Assembly (NCBI GenBank): GCA_021795435.1
Contig: JAJYPJ010000012.1
Coordinates: forward strand, 1-49,315
DNA length: 49,315 bases
DNA from: Pseudomonadota bacterium
GTDB lineage: Bacteria > Pseudomonadota > Gammaproteobacteria > Xanthomonadales > Rhodanobacteraceae
Direction of reading: 5' to 3'
Below the pieces are notes generated by a model, which searched no databases, was not told the origin of the DNA, and saw only the letters and a program-made list of their open reading frames with translations. Numbering within the stretch: position 1 is the first letter of the stretch; each line of letters begins with the position of its first letter. Shown here piece after piece: positions 7,866 to 17,188 of this stretch. The position numbers and the translations under genes are program-made.

Positions 7866-9607
7866 GGGCCGATCTCGCGCCACGCCGCCTGCACGACGCG
7901 GTTATGGGGATCCAGCTTGGTTGCCTGCCTCAGGATCCATCGCGCATGAACCAAGTGGCCCGATGCCTTCAGTGCGAGGGCAAGGTGGGCACCGATCTCG
8001 GCACTTCGACCCAGATGCCAGGCCTTTTCCAGCGCGACGACCGCCTCGACATAATTGCCCATGCGATAGTTTAGCCAACCCCATGAGTCGACGATGGCCG
8101 CGTTGCTCGGCTGTTTTGCCAGCGCGCGTAACAGAAGGACCTTTGCTTCGGGTAAATCACGGTTGGCATCCGCCAGGGTATAGCCAAGCGCGTTCAGGAC
8201 ATCGGCATCATCTGGCTTGGCCGCAAGCACGGCGCGGAAATCACGTATCGCCTCGTCCGTTCGCCCCGCCTCGGCCAGGACGAGGCCGCGGGCATAGACC
8301 AGATGCCACGCGTGAGGATTGAACAAGAGCACCCTGTTGTACGCCGCGACCGCAGCGCCGTAATCGCCTGCGCGATACGCTAGCTCCGCCTGCACGATGG
8401 CCGCCTGGCGATAACGTTGCGCATCGTCGAAGGATTGTTCGGCCAGATCCGCCGCCAGTAGTCGCGCCTGCCGGGCGTGGCCCACCTGATCGAGAAGCAC
8501 GGCACGCCGCAACGAAGCGGCAAATCCATCTCGGGAGTCGACCGGGACCGAGGCATACCATTTCATCGCGACACCCGGTTCAGCAAGCCACTCAGCCAGC
8601 TGCCCCATCAGATACGCCTCGGATCGCCGCCTCCCGGCCGGCAATTGCGCGATCTGCGCGAAAAGCGCCCGCATCGCCCCACGGTCCTCCGCGCGCGCAG
8701 CAATGGCCGCCCGCATCGCGTACGTGTCATGGTCCTGCGGTCCTCGTGCCAACAGTCGCATGGCCTCGGCAGGCATCGACGAAGCCAGTTGCGAGGCTCT
8801 CGCCAGGCGAAGCGTCCGGTCATTAGGGTGACGTCGCAATCCATCGTCCAAGGTCCTTGCCGCCGCCGCCGCATCACCGACATGCAATTCCAGTTCAGAC
8901 AGCCATGCATAGGCAACGGCAACATGCGTTTGCATGCGCAAGGCACGTGCCAAGGTCAGCGCGTAGTCGGCATGCCCCCACGCTAGTCCAACTTGACCAC
9001 AAGCGAGCCACAACGCGGGGTCGTGCTGTGGAAGCGTTGCCGGCGTGGCCGTGCGCCGGAGCAATGACCAAGCCAGTGGGCGGGCCTGCGAGCGAGACAG
9101 GACATGTAGCGCCGCCTGCCACCCCTGCCTCCCCCGCGATTCGAGCTGCTCCAGGGTGCCCTGCGCGGACGACGAGTCGCCGGCAACCAGCGCCAACGCC
9201 AGGCTTGCCGATTCCATCTGGAGGAGCGAGGCACCCAACGCCTGCCAACGTGCAAGGGCTTGCCGGCCCAATGGCACGTTGCGCGTCGCGATCGCCAATT
9301 CGAAGGCCCGTTGCGCCAGCCCCGCATCGTTGAATTGCCGTGCCGCGCGGGCATAGCCTCGGGCAGCCCCGTTCAGCTCGTTGTGCGCCAGCGCGAAGTC
9401 GGCCTGCATCAGAGCTGCAAAGGCTCCTGCGCGCGGCGTTGGCGGTGATGGCAGCTCGGACAGCGGCTGCTGCCGCCAACGTGGCTCCGCAGGAGGCGGC
9501 ACCACCGGCGCACGCGCAGGCGTGCCAGCGCAGCCAACCAGCACCAGCGCTCCAATGGAGACGATCCATCCACGCCGCGTCTTGAACCCGAACACGCGCG
9601 TACGCAC
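7862..9607 (-). CDS. TPR-repeat lipoprotein upstream of lolB
   Basis: About 581 residues. A signal peptide with a basic start (RTRVFGFKTRRGW) is followed by lipobox LVGC (Cys26), then a Pro-rich linker. The rest is almost entirely helical tetratricopeptide repeats; the clearest are near the C-terminus (AELAYRAGDYGAAVAAYNRV, GRTDEAIRDFRAVLAAKPDD, ALGYTLADANRDLPEAKVLL and GNYVEAVVALEKAWHLG). Such proteins sit next to lolB in many beta- and gammaproteobacteria and are thought to be envelope scaffolds; the exact role is unknown. I chose GTG 9607, preceded by AGGTGGGTAGGAT, because the ATG at 9676 would give an overlong n-region and lacks a ribosome-binding site. It is divergent from hemA. Confidence 0.8.
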   Translation of the reverse strand: MRTRVFGFKTRRGWIVSIGALVLVGCAGTPARAPVVPPPAEPRWRQQPLSELPSPPTPRAGAFAALMQADFALAHNELNGAARGYARAARQFNDAGLAQRAFELAIATRNVPLGRQALARWQALGASLLQMESASLALALVAGDSSSAQGTLEQLESRGRQGWQAALHVLSRSQARPLAWSLLRRTATPATLPQHDPALWLACGQVGLAWGHADYALTLARALRMQTHVAVAYAWLSELELHVGDAAAAARTLDDGLRRHPNDRTLRLARASQLASSMPAEAMRLLARGPQDHDTYAMRAAIAARAEDRGAMRALFAQIAQLPAGRRRSEAYLMGQLAEWLAEPGVAMKWYASVPVDSRDGFAASLRRAVLLDQVGHARQARLLAADLAEQSFDDAQRYRQAAIVQAELAYRAGDYGAAVAAYNRVLLFNPHAWHLVYARGLVLAEAGRTDEAIRDFRAVLAAKPDDADVLNALGYTLADANRDLPEAKVLLLRALAKQPSNAAIVDSWGWLNYRMGNYVEAVVALEKAWHLGRSAEIGAHLALALKASGHLVHARWILRQATKLDPHNRVVQAAWREIGP

Positions 9608-9724
9608 TATCCTACCCACCTGTTCCGCCTGCCGGCCGCCCCGGATGCGTCCCTGCCCAGTGGCTCTGGACCGCATTCAGGGGTTAAGCCCAAAGCTTAT
9701 CCGATTAACGCAGCCCTCCGACGC

Positions 9725-10999
9725 ATGACACTGATCGCCCACGGGCTCGACCACCAGACGGCACCGCTGGCACTGCGCGAGCAGGTGGCCATCGGTGACG
9801 CGCAACTGAACGATGCGTTGCTTGAGCTGCGCGCGCAGCCGGGCGTCGAGGAAGCGCTCATCCTGTCCACCTGCAATCGCACGGAGCTTTATTGCCGCGT
9901 GCGGGATGGAGCGGAGCAGGCACCCCTGGACTGGCTTTACGCTCGGCACTGCCTTGCGCCTGGTCGGTGGGATGAATTCCTTCGCCAGTGGCGCGAACGT
10001 GAAGCCGTCGACCACCTGTTCCGCGTATCGGCGGGCCTGGAGTCAATGGTCCTCGGTGAGCCCCAGATTCTCGGCCAGATCAAGGACGCCTACCAGCACG
10101 CCCACTCGGCAGGCACGCTCGACGTGACCCTCGAGCGCTTGCTGCAGCACACGTTTGCCGTGGCCAAGCGCGTCCGCTCCGAGACGCGCATCGGCGCGCA
10201 GCCGGTGTCCGTCGCGTTCACGGCGGTCCGCCTCGCTGAACGACTTTTCACGGACATCGCCCGGGCCAACGTACTCCTGATCGGCGCCGGCGAAACGATC
10301 GAGCTGGCGGCGAGGCATCTCGCGGAGCGCCAGCCAGCCAGACTGACTGTAGCCAACCGCAGCCTTGCCAATGCGCTCGCGTTGGTCCGGCGCACCGGCG
10401 GCGTCGCCGTGGCCCTGTCCGACCTGCCCGTGCATCTTGCCGATGCCGACATTGTCATCAGTTCGACTGCGAGCCCGACACCCGTCATCGACCGCATCGC
10501 GGTTCAGCAAGCCCTGGAACGCCGCCGGCACAGGCCCATGTTTCTCGTTGATCTTGCCGTGCCGCGCGATATAGCACCCGACGTTGGGGATATGCGCGAT
10601 GTCTTCCTCTACAGCATCGACGACCTTCGGCAGGTCATGGATGAAGGCCGCCGCGCGCGCGAGGCCGCGGCAGTCGAGGCCCAAGCACTGATCGAGCTTC
10701 AGGTGGAACGCTTCTGCGCATGGCGGAAGGCGCTGGCGGCGCACAACCCCGTACAAACCCTCCGGAACGCTGCAGAGCGGCAGCGCGACGAGGTGCTGGC
10801 ACGAGCAAAAGCCATGATTGCCCATGGAAAGAGCTCCGACGAAGCACTGGGTTACCTGGCCCATACCCTCACGAACAAGCTGCTGCACACGCCGAGCGCC
10901 AAGCTCCGCGAAGCGGCCGAGCGGGGCGACGCCGACCTTCTGAACGCAGCCGCGCGGCTCTATGGCTGCCCTGCTGGTGACGACGATCCATCAGCATGA
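9725..10999 (+). CDS. hemA: Glutamyl-tRNA reductase
   Basis: First committed step of tetrapyrrole synthesis by the C5 route: NADPH-dependent reduction of Glu-tRNA to glutamate-1-semialdehyde. The 424-residue protein has the family size and order of domains. The catalytic domain carries the nucleophile Cys50 in [11 protein letters not shown], then [12 protein letters not shown] near 115. The NADPH domain has [17 protein letters not shown] near 180, then [11 protein letters not shown] near 270. A C-terminal dimerization helix follows. It overlaps prfA by ATGA (10996-10999) and faces the lolB group, as is common in gammaproteobacteria. Confidence 0.97.
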   Translation: MTLIAHGLDHQTAPLALREQVAIGDAQLNDALLELRAQPGVEEALILSTCNRTELYCRVRDGAEQAPLDWLYARHCLAPGRWDEFLRQWREREAVDHLFRVSAGLESMVLGEPQILGQIKDAYQHAHSAGTLDVTLERLLQHTFAVAKRVRSETRIGAQPVSVAFTAVRLAERLFTDIARANVLLIGAGETIELAARHLAERQPARLTVANRSLANALALVRRTGGVAVALSDLPVHLADADIVISSTASPTPVIDRIAVQQALERRRHRPMFLVDLAVPRDIAPDVGDMRDVFLYSIDDLRQVMDEGRRAREAAAVEAQALIELQVERFCAWRKALAAHNPVQTLRNAAERQRDEVLARAKAMIAHGKSSDEALGYLAHTLTNKLLHTPSAKLREAAERGDADLLNAAARLYGCPAGDDDPSA

Positions 11000-12078
11000 A
11001 CACGCCACTACGGCAACGGCTGCAGGGTCTGGCTGATCGGCACGAGGAAGTTGGCAGGCTGCTGGCAGAGCCGGGCGCTCATGGCGACGCGGCACGCTGG
11101 CGCGCACTAAGCCGCGAGCATGCGCGACTGACATCGGTAGCCAGCGGTCTCGCTGCACTGACGCGCATGGAGAGTGAGCGCGAACATGCGCGGTCATTGC
11201 TCAACGATGCCGATCTCTCGGAACTCGCACGCGAAGACGTTGCCCGCCTCGACGCCATGATCTCCACTCTGGAGGCCGATCTCGAACTGGCACTGCTACC
11301 ACCAGACCCCCACGAGGAGGGTGCTCTTTACCTCGAGATCCGCGCTGGCACGGGAGGCGACGAGGCCGCCCTATTTGCCGGCGACCTTGCGCGGATGTAC
11401 CTGCGCCATGCAGAGCGCCGGGGATGGCGTGTGGAGGTCATTTCCTCCAGCCCGGGCGAACATGGCGGGTACAAGGAACTGGTCGTGCGCGTGGAAGGTG
11501 AAGGTGCCTGGCGCGCCCTTCGCTACGAGTCGGGCACGCATCGCGTGCAGCGGGTGCCCGAAACCGAGGCCCAGGGCAGAATCCACACATCCGCTGCGAC
11601 GGTTGCCGTATTGCCGGAGATGGCCGCGGTCGACAGCATCGAATTGCGCGACGCTGACCTCAAGGTCGACACCTTCCGTGCCTCCGGCGCCGGCGGGCAG
11701 CACGTCAACAAGACCGATTCGGCCATCCGCATCACGCACCTGCCCAGCGGCATCGTCGTCGAGTGCCAGGATGAACGGAGCCAACACAAGAACCGAGCGC
11801 GGGCGATGGCACTGCTGCAGGCGCGCCTTCTGGACCGCGAGCGCAGTGCACAGGCCGCGCAGCAGGCGGCCACGCGCAAACTGCAGGTTGGCTCTGGCGA
11901 CCGCAGTCAGCGCATACGCACTTACAACTTTCCTCAGGGTCGCGTCACCGACCACCGCATTGGCCTGACGCTTTATCGGCTGAGCGAAGTGCTCGAGGGC
12001 GATCTCGGCGAGTTGAGTGACGCGCTGCTGCGAGCCGACCTCGCTGAGCAGCTCCAGCAACTGGCAACACCCGCATGA
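10996..12078 (+). CDS. prfA: Peptide chain release factor 1
   Basis: Reads UAA and UAG stop codons and triggers peptide release on the ribosome. The 360-residue protein has the anticodon-like recognition segment [19 protein letters not shown], with PET at residues 188-190, and the universal GGQ at 233-235 within [17 protein letters not shown] instead of the enterobacterial PAT occurs in other bacterial RF1 proteins and I do not treat it as odd. It is flanked by 4-base overlaps with hemA and with the OGT gene downstream. The methylase gene prmC, which modifies the GGQ Gln and often follows prfA, is not here. Confidence 0.97.
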   Translation: MNTPLRQRLQGLADRHEEVGRLLAEPGAHGDAARWRALSREHARLTSVASGLAALTRMESEREHARSLLNDADLSELAREDVARLDAMISTLEADLELALLPPDPHEEGALYLEIRAGTGGDEAALFAGDLARMYLRHAERRGWRVEVISSSPGEHGGYKELVVRVEGEGAWRALRYESGTHRVQRVPETEAQGRIHTSAATVAVLPEMAAVDSIELRDADLKVDTFRASGAGGQHVNKTDSAIRITHLPSGIVVECQDERSQHKNRARAMALLQARLLDRERSAQAAQQAATRKLQVGSGDRSQRIRTYNFPQGRVTDHRIGLTLYRLSEVLEGDLGELSDALLRADLAEQLQQLATPA

Positions 12079-14153
12079 ACGCGGATGCCGAATCGCAGGA
12101 CCGCGGTCTTACGATGCTCCTAGCCCTGCTGGAGCGAGGCGACCCGGGTGCGGAACCGCTCGCGCGATCCATGCGGGACATGGATCCGTCGAACGGCGAA
12201 CTGGCGCGTTTGCACGGTGTCGCGTTGCTGAGTCAGCGGCGCAATGATGAAGCGATCGCGGCACTCAGAATCGCCACGCAACTCGCACCGGATGCAATCG
12301 CCGGCTGGCTGAACATGGCTGTCGCGGCACGCACAGCGGGCGATCTCGCGCTCGCCGGTCGGGCGCTGGACGAGGCGGGTCGGATCGACCCCGGAAACCC
12401 GCACGTATTCGATCAGTTGGGGAGCCTGCGCCGGGCTCAGGGAGATCTGGACGGCGCACGGGCAGCATATGAAGAAGCGCTGGCATTGCGCCCCAACATG
12501 AATACCGCACTCAATCTCGGTGCCGTCGAACTGGCGTTGGGACTGTGCGATGCCGCGGGCAGCCGCGCCGCGGCGATGGCAGTGGAACCGCATGCGCCGG
12601 CGCCAGCCTTCCTGCTGCTCGCACAAGCGCACGCGGCAAGGCGCGACTTCAATGCGGCATGGCTGGCATGCACACAGGGCCTGGCCCGGCATCCGGACGA
12701 TCTGCAACTGCACCACCAGGCCGGACTGGTCGCGGAGGAACGAGGCGATCACGAGCGCGCGGCCCAGCACTATCGCAATGCGGTGGCAAAAGACGGGAGC
12801 AACGTCCGGCTCGTCGCGCAATTGCAGTTTGTCGAGCGCCAATGCTGTGACTGGCGCAACGTGCGTTCCCGGAGCACCTGGCTGCGCGAGCAACTGGCCC
12901 TTGGCCGTGCCGGCATCGCGCCTTTTGCATTCCTGGCCGAACCGGCGACACCCGCCGAGCAGCGCTACTGTGCAGAACTCGCTGCACGCGACCTGGTCGC
13001 AACTCGACCCCGTCGATCATTGGACGGAACGCAACGGCCAAGGCGGCCGACCGAAGCGCCGATGCGTGTCGGCGTGCTTTCCGCTGGCTTTCATGAACAT
13101 GCCACGGCTCTGCTGGCCACACCCATGCTGGAAGCACTGGCCGCGGATCGGACATTGGCGTTGCGCCTGTACGCGCTCAGCCCCGACGATGGCGGGCCTT
13201 ACCGCCGTCGAATCGCAGCCTGCGCGCCGCTGCTCGATGCCAGCGAACTCACCGACGCGGCGTTGACGGAGCGCATCCGCAGCGACGCGCTGGACGTCCT
13301 CGTGGACGTCGAGGGCTGGTGCGGCGGTGGTCGCCCCCAACTCGTGGCCAGCCGACTCGCGCCGCTGCAGGTGCTATGGCTCGGATTCCCGGGGACCGGC
13401 GGCGCACCTTGGTGGGATGCACTGATTGCCGACGATTTCGTCATACCGCCTGAGCGTCGCATCGACTACCGGGAGGAGGTAGCCTGTCTGCCACGGTGCT
13501 ACCAACTGGCAGACGCGACCCGAACGATCATCCCGCCGCCTGCACGCGGCGAACTGGGGCTGCCTCAACACGGGATGGTGTATGCCTGCTTTGGACAGAA
13601 CTACAAATTGACCCCGGACTGGCACGCCGCGTTCATGGACATCCTGCGCAGCGTGCCGAATAGCGTCCTCTGGCTTCTTGCGAGCCATGACGCAGCGCAC
13701 GAGCGATTGCGGGCTGCTGCGCGAACAGCGGGCATCGATCCATCCCGGATGGTTTTCGCGATGCGGCGCCCGCATGGTGAGTACCTTGGCCTTCTCCAAC
13801 ACGCGGATCTGATGCTGGATACCCAGCCCTACAATGCTCATACCACCGCCAGCGACGCCCTCTATGCGGGTTGTCCCGTGCTCACATGTCCTGGGACGAC
13901 ATTCGCGGGCCGCGTGGCCGGAAGTCTCAACCACCATCTGGGCCTGACGGATTGCAACGCCGATGACCGTGCTGATTTTTGCAGGCGTGCGGTCGATTTG
14001 GGTCGTGATCCATCCGCGCGCGCTTCGCTTCGCGATCGCGTTGCAATGGCGCGGAATGGCAGCGTGTTCGATGCTGAGGGCTACGCTCATGACTTTGCAT
14101 CCCTGCTTCGCAGGCTGCACGAACATCGCCAGCGCGGCATGACCGCTCATTGA
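12075..14153 (+). CDS. TPR-domain O-GlcNAc-transferase-like (SPINDLY/OGT, GT41) protein
   Basis: A 692-residue cytoplasmic protein with two parts. Residues 1 to about 290 are TPR repeats, for example [37 protein letters not shown] and [18 protein letters not shown]. The C-terminal half is a GT41 glycosyltransferase with [50 protein letters not shown] (Lys matching the UDP-contacting Lys of OGT) and [20 protein letters not shown] followed by [13 protein letters not shown]. The NAHTT form matches the Xanthomonas campestris OGT homologue of known structure. Substrates are unknown; sugar donor specificity cannot be read by eye. It starts in an ATGA overlap with prfA, so expression is probably tied to release factor 1. 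Confidence 0.85.
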   Translation: MNADAESQDRGLTMLLALLERGDPGAEPLARSMRDMDPSNGELARLHGVALLSQRRNDEAIAALRIATQLAPDAIAGWLNMAVAARTAGDLALAGRALDEAGRIDPGNPHVFDQLGSLRRAQGDLDGARAAYEEALALRPNMNTALNLGAVELALGLCDAAGSRAAAMAVEPHAPAPAFLLLAQAHAARRDFNAAWLACTQGLARHPDDLQLHHQAGLVAEERGDHERAAQHYRNAVAKDGSNVRLVAQLQFVERQCCDWRNVRSRSTWLREQLALGRAGIAPFAFLAEPATPAEQRYCAELAARDLVATRPRRSLDGTQRPRRPTEAPMRVGVLSAGFHEHATALLATPMLEALAADRTLALRLYALSPDDGGPYRRRIAACAPLLDASELTDAALTERIRSDALDVLVDVEGWCGGGRPQLVASRLAPLQVLWLGFPGTGGAPWWDALIADDFVIPPERRIDYREEVACLPRCYQLADATRTIIPPPARGELGLPQHGMVYACFGQNYKLTPDWHAAFMDILRSVPNSVLWLLASHDAAHERLRAAARTAGIDPSRMVFAMRRPHGEYLGLLQHADLMLDTQPYNAHTTASDALYAGCPVLTCPGTTFAGRVAGSLNHHLGLTDCNADDRADFCRRAVDLGRDPSARASLRDRVAMARNGSVFDAEGYAHDFASLLRRLHEHRQRGMTAH

Positions 14154-14233
14154 TGGACCTCACACCGCTACCATCCATGTGCGGACCGCGCAACTCGACG
14201 ACGGTTCGCTCCCACTGGCAAGGCAGGTAACCG

Positions 14234-15412
14234 ATGGGCCACCATATCCCAGCCGACTTCGATACGCTGGCCGTTCGGGCCGGCCAGGTTCGCGGCAGCG
14301 AAGGCGAACACGCCGAGGCGATTTACCCGACTTCAAGCTTCGCCTACGCGAGCGCGGCCGAAGCGGCTGCACGCTTTGCAGGATCCTCGCCCGGCAACGT
14401 CTATTCGCGGTTCACCAATCCAACGGTGCGCACTTTCGAGCAGCGCTTGGCCGCACTCGAGGGCGGAGCCGCTTGCGTGGCAACAGCTTCCGGTATGGCG
14501 GCAATCCTCTCGACCTGCATGGCGTTGCTGAAGCAGGGCGATCACGTCGTGTGCTCACGGAGCGTATTTGGCTCGACGGTCACACTGCTCGAACGCTACC
14601 TGACCCGTTTCGGAATCTCGGTAGATTTTGTGCCCCAGGCCGAACCCGCCGCGTGGGCTGCGGCCATGCGACCGGAAACACGGCTTCTGTTTGCCGAGAC
14701 GCCCTCGAATCCGTTGACTGAGGTGGCCGATATACGTGCGCTGGCGGCAATCGCCCATGCCGGGGGTGCGCTGCTGGCCGTCGACAACTGCTTCTGCACG
14801 CCGGCGCTGCAGCGGCCGCTCGCGCTGGGCGCAGACCTTGTGATCCATTCCGCGACCAAATACATCGATGGACAGGGCCGGTGTCTGGGTGGCGCCGTCG
14901 TGGGCGACGCCGAGCGGGTTGGCAAGGAGGTGTTCGCATTCCTGCGCACTGCGGGGCCCACCATGAGCCCGTTCAACGCCTGGGTATTCCTGAAAGGCCT
15001 GGAGACACTCCGCCTTCGCATGCGCGCGCACTGCGACAACGCACTGCGCGTGGCCCAGTGGCTGCAGGACCACCCTTCGATCGAGCGCGTTTACTACCCG
15101 GGTCTCCCGTCGCACCCCCAGCATGCGCTTGCGCAAGCCCAGCAAGACGGATTCGGCGGGATAGTTTCTTTTGAAGTTCGAGGCGGCCAGGCTGCCGCAT
15201 GGCGCGTGGTCGATGCCACCCGTCTGATCTCGATTACCGGCAACCTTGGCGATGCCAAGAGCACGATTACCCATCCCGCCACCACGACCCACGCCCGCCT
15301 CAGCGCCAGCCAACGGGTCGAGGCCGGGATTGCGGATGGACTTTTGCGCGTCTCAGTCGGCCTCGAAGCGGTCGAGGACCTCATCGCGGACCTGGCGCGA
15401 GGCCTGAACTGA
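14234..15412 (+). CDS. metZ: O-succinylhomoserine sulfhydrylase
   Basis: PLP enzyme of the Cys/Met metabolism family that joins sulfide to O-succinylhomoserine to make homocysteine, the direct route to methionine. The 392-residue protein has the PLP Lys209 in HSATKYIDGQGRCLGG; the RC(L/M)GG extension is characteristic of MetZ rather than MetB or MetC. Other motifs are YSRFTNPTVRTFE near 57, TASGMAAI near 84, ETPSNPLTEVADI near 155, and the C-terminal SITGNLGDAKSTITHPATTTH. A weak ribosome-binding site (AGGCAGGTAACCG) precedes ATG 14234. The 80-base gap from the OGT gene shows no recognizable SAM riboswitch. Confidence 0.92.
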   Translation: MGHHIPADFDTLAVRAGQVRGSEGEHAEAIYPTSSFAYASAAEAAARFAGSSPGNVYSRFTNPTVRTFEQRLAALEGGAACVATASGMAAILSTCMALLKQGDHVVCSRSVFGSTVTLLERYLTRFGISVDFVPQAEPAAWAAAMRPETRLLFAETPSNPLTEVADIRALAAIAHAGGALLAVDNCFCTPALQRPLALGADLVIHSATKYIDGQGRCLGGAVVGDAERVGKEVFAFLRTAGPTMSPFNAWVFLKGLETLRLRMRAHCDNALRVAQWLQDHPSIERVYYPGLPSHPQHALAQAQQDGFGGIVSFEVRGGQAAAWRVVDATRLISITGNLGDAKSTITHPATTTHARLSASQRVEAGIADGLLRVSVGLEAVEDLIADLARGLN

Positions 15413-15443
15413 GTCCATGGCGCAAACGCCGGCGCCGCTCCCG

Positions 15444-15505
15444 CATGAGCTCATGGCGGCCCGGTTCATGACGCATGGATCGTGCGTCGAGTGCCGATCC
15501 ATGCG
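15444..15505 (+). promoter_or_regulatory. Two dyad-symmetric elements upstream of ppk2
   Basis: In the 135-base space between metZ and the polyphosphate kinase gene lie two symmetric elements. The first is a perfect 12-bp palindrome CATGAGCTCATG at 15444-15455. The second is an inverted repeat with 11-bp perfect arms: CGCATGGATCG at 15472-15482 and CGATCCATGCG at 15495-15505, around a 12-base loop. No T-run follows the second, so it is not a typical intrinsic terminator. They may be protein-binding sites or a structured leader controlling ppk2. Function is inferred from symmetry and position only. Confidence 0.5.
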
Positions 15506-15547
15506 ACTGGTGGCACCATCACCACTTGACTACTGCCGGGAAAGGGC

Positions 15548-16333
15548 ATGCCCAAACGCATCAAGCGAAGGGACTACGAGAAGCTCTTGGCGAACCTGCA
15601 AATCGAGTTGATCGAGCTGCAACGATGGGTGAAGCTCCGTGGCCGACGGGTCTGCGTCCTATTCGAAGGACGAGATGCCGCGGGCAAGGGCGGAGCCATC
15701 AAGGCCATTACCGAGAAGCTGGAGACCCGACACTACCGGATCGTGGCCTTGGCAAAGCCGGATGAGATCGAGCAGGGACAATGGTACTTTCAGCGCTATG
15801 TCGCCCATCTGCCTCGCGCGGGCGAACTGGTCCTGTTCGACCGAAGTTGGTACAACCGGGCGGTAGTCGAACCTGCCATGGGTTTCTGCACGCAATCCCA
15901 GTACCGACGCTTCCTAGATGATTGTCCGGTGTTCGAGGAATTGATCGCCAGCGACGGCATCATCCTGCTGAAGTACTGGCTTTCTGTGGATCAGGCTGAG
16001 CAGGAACGGCGATTCAGGGATCGTGCCGACGATCCCGTCAAACGCTGGAAGCTCTCGCCCGTGGACATCGCGAGCCGAAAGGCGTACGCGGAAATAGGCC
16101 GCCTGCGCGATGTCATGCTCGCCCGCACACATCGCTCCCATGCGCCATGGTTCGTCGTGGACTACAACGACCAGCGCCATGGACGACTGACCCTGATCCG
16201 GCACCTGCTAAACCAATTTCCAGACCGCCGGATGACCGCGCCGCGCGTACGATTGCCCCGCTTGCGTCACGAACCTTTGCGCGAGGGGCTGGGCGACCCG
16301 GGGTTCCGCGTCCCGCCTTGGCCTGCTGATTGA
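15548..16333 (+). CDS. ppk2: Polyphosphate kinase 2 (PPK2 family)
   Basis: Transfers phosphate between polyphosphate and nucleoside diphosphates (or monophosphates, depending on class), linking the polyphosphate store to the nucleotide pool. The 261-residue one-domain protein has Walker A GRDAAGKGG (residues 41-49), Walker B LVLFDRSWYNRAVVEPAMGF (about 95-113) and the lid segment DDPVKRWKLSPVD (about 161-173). This set is typical of single-domain PPK2 proteins, and FEGRDAAGKGGAI suggests class I (NDP kinase), though class cannot be settled by eye. A hairpin-rich leader separates it from metZ. It converges with acylphosphatase. Confidence 0.9.
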   Translation: MPKRIKRRDYEKLLANLQIELIELQRWVKLRGRRVCVLFEGRDAAGKGGAIKAITEKLETRHYRIVALAKPDEIEQGQWYFQRYVAHLPRAGELVLFDRSWYNRAVVEPAMGFCTQSQYRRFLDDCPVFEELIASDGIILLKYWLSVDQAEQERRFRDRADDPVKRWKLSPVDIASRKAYAEIGRLRDVMLARTHRSHAPWFVVDYNDQRHGRLTLIRHLLNQFPDRRMTAPRVRLPRLRHEPLREGLGDPGFRVPPWPAD

Positions 16334-16374
16334 ACGCCATGCCAATTGGACTTGCCAAGCGACGGGTAAGGTCG

Positions 16375-16647
16375 TCAACGAATGGCAAACCCATCGAAGT
16401 CCGCTTCACCATCCACGGCAAGTACTTCGTGCAGTGCATCCACCTTTGCTGCAGGGGGGCCAACTCGCAACCAGCGAGAGAACTGTTCTAGCGCCCCATC
16501 AGCGCCCCAGGCCACCACTTCAACGCACCCATCGTCAAGGTTCTTCACGTAGCCACGCAGGCCCAATGCCAGCGCACGATCCCGTGCATGCGCCCGAAAC
16601 GAAACCCCCTGCACCCGTCCAACGACGCGCCAGTGCCGCGAGTTCAT
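16375..16647 (-). CDS. acyP: Acylphosphatase
   Basis: Small enzyme that hydrolyses carboxyl-phosphate bonds in acyl phosphates such as acetyl phosphate and 1,3-bisphosphoglycerate. The 90-residue product has the usual size and fold signature VVGRVQGVSFRAHARD, with the catalytic Arg18, and GYVKNLDDGCVEV with the catalytic Asn36. The usual GVGFR or GVFFR loop reads GVSFR. It begins in an ATGA overlap with the TlpA-like gene, so it is the third gene of a yihY-tlpA-acyP unit. Confidence 0.92.
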   Translation of the reverse strand: MNSRHWRVVGRVQGVSFRAHARDRALALGLRGYVKNLDDGCVEVVAWGADGALEQFSRWLRVGPPAAKVDALHEVLAVDGEADFDGFAIR

Positions 16648-17165
16648 GGCGCAGGCCAGTTCTTGTGCAGCACCCGCGCGGCATCAATGGCAGCATCCAA
16701 CCGGCCCGCATTGACGGGCCCTACGAAGTGCCGCACCACGCGTCCATCAGGCGCGACGAGAAACGTCGAAGGTAGGTCCGCTGGCTCGGGCAGCGCCTTG
16801 GGGGGATTCTCGAGATTCACCAGTGCCACCGGGTAGCTCACCGGATGGGCCTGCATGAACTTGGCAAAATCGCGGGATGAAATGCCGTCGTAGGCAAGGC
16901 CAAGAGCGGCCACGTGTGCGCCGTGTGCCCTGACCCAGGCCGACAGCGCCGGCATTTCCTGCAAACAAGGACCACACCATGTCGCCCATTGGTTGAGCAC
17001 GACCCATTTACCGCGCTCTGCGGCAAGATCGAAATGGCCACCACCAAATGTCCGCAGATCCAGCACCGGCATCGAACCCTGCACGGCAGGTGGCTGCGCC
17101 GCAAGCACCGGAGCAAATGCCGATGCAACGAACAGCACGAAGACAAGGACGTTGATGCGCTTCAT
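16644..17165 (-). CDS. TlpA-like secreted thiol-disulfide protein
   Basis: A 173-residue redoxin of the TlpA/ResA group. The N-terminal signal peptide (KRINVLVFVLFVASAFAPVLAA) probably ends near residue 23, placing the mature protein in the periplasm. The thioredoxin active site is NQWATWCGPCLQEMPAL with Cys64 and Cys67. The cis-Pro region is LPEPADLPSTFLVAPDGRV. Such proteins reduce disulfides, for example in cytochrome c maturation, but no cytochrome c genes are nearby, so the substrate is unknown. I chose ATG 17165, which has CGGAA nine bases upstream, over ATG 17174. It lies 23 bases after yihY and overlaps acyP. Confidence 0.85.
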   Translation of the reverse strand: MKRINVLVFVLFVASAFAPVLAAQPPAVQGSMPVLDLRTFGGGHFDLAAERGKWVVLNQWATWCGPCLQEMPALSAWVRAHGAHVAALGLAYDGISSRDFAKFMQAHPVSYPVALVNLENPPKALPEPADLPSTFLVAPDGRVVRHFVGPVNAGRLDAAIDAARVLHKNWPAP

Positions 17166-17188
17166 TGCAGGCATTTCCGATCAGGTGG

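Noticed and set aside
9608-9676. Upstream ATG start at 9676 for the TPR lipoprotein
   Set aside because: It would place more than 35 residues ahead of the signal peptide hydrophobic core and has no ribosome-binding site; GTG 9607 gives a standard lipoprotein signal.
11557-11565. PET instead of PAT in the RF1 stop-codon recognition loop
   Set aside because: PET is found in release factor 1 of other bacteria, so it is a normal variant and not a sign of altered stop decoding.
14154-14233. Possible SAM riboswitch before metZ
   Set aside because: The interval is only 80 bases and shows no matching stems or terminator.
15417-15611. 64-codon frame with several Cys just before ppk2
   Set aside because: It runs into the ppk2 coding sequence in another frame, lacks a good ribosome-binding site, and the Cys spacing does not form a convincing zinc motif. 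The dyads in the same place explain the interval better.
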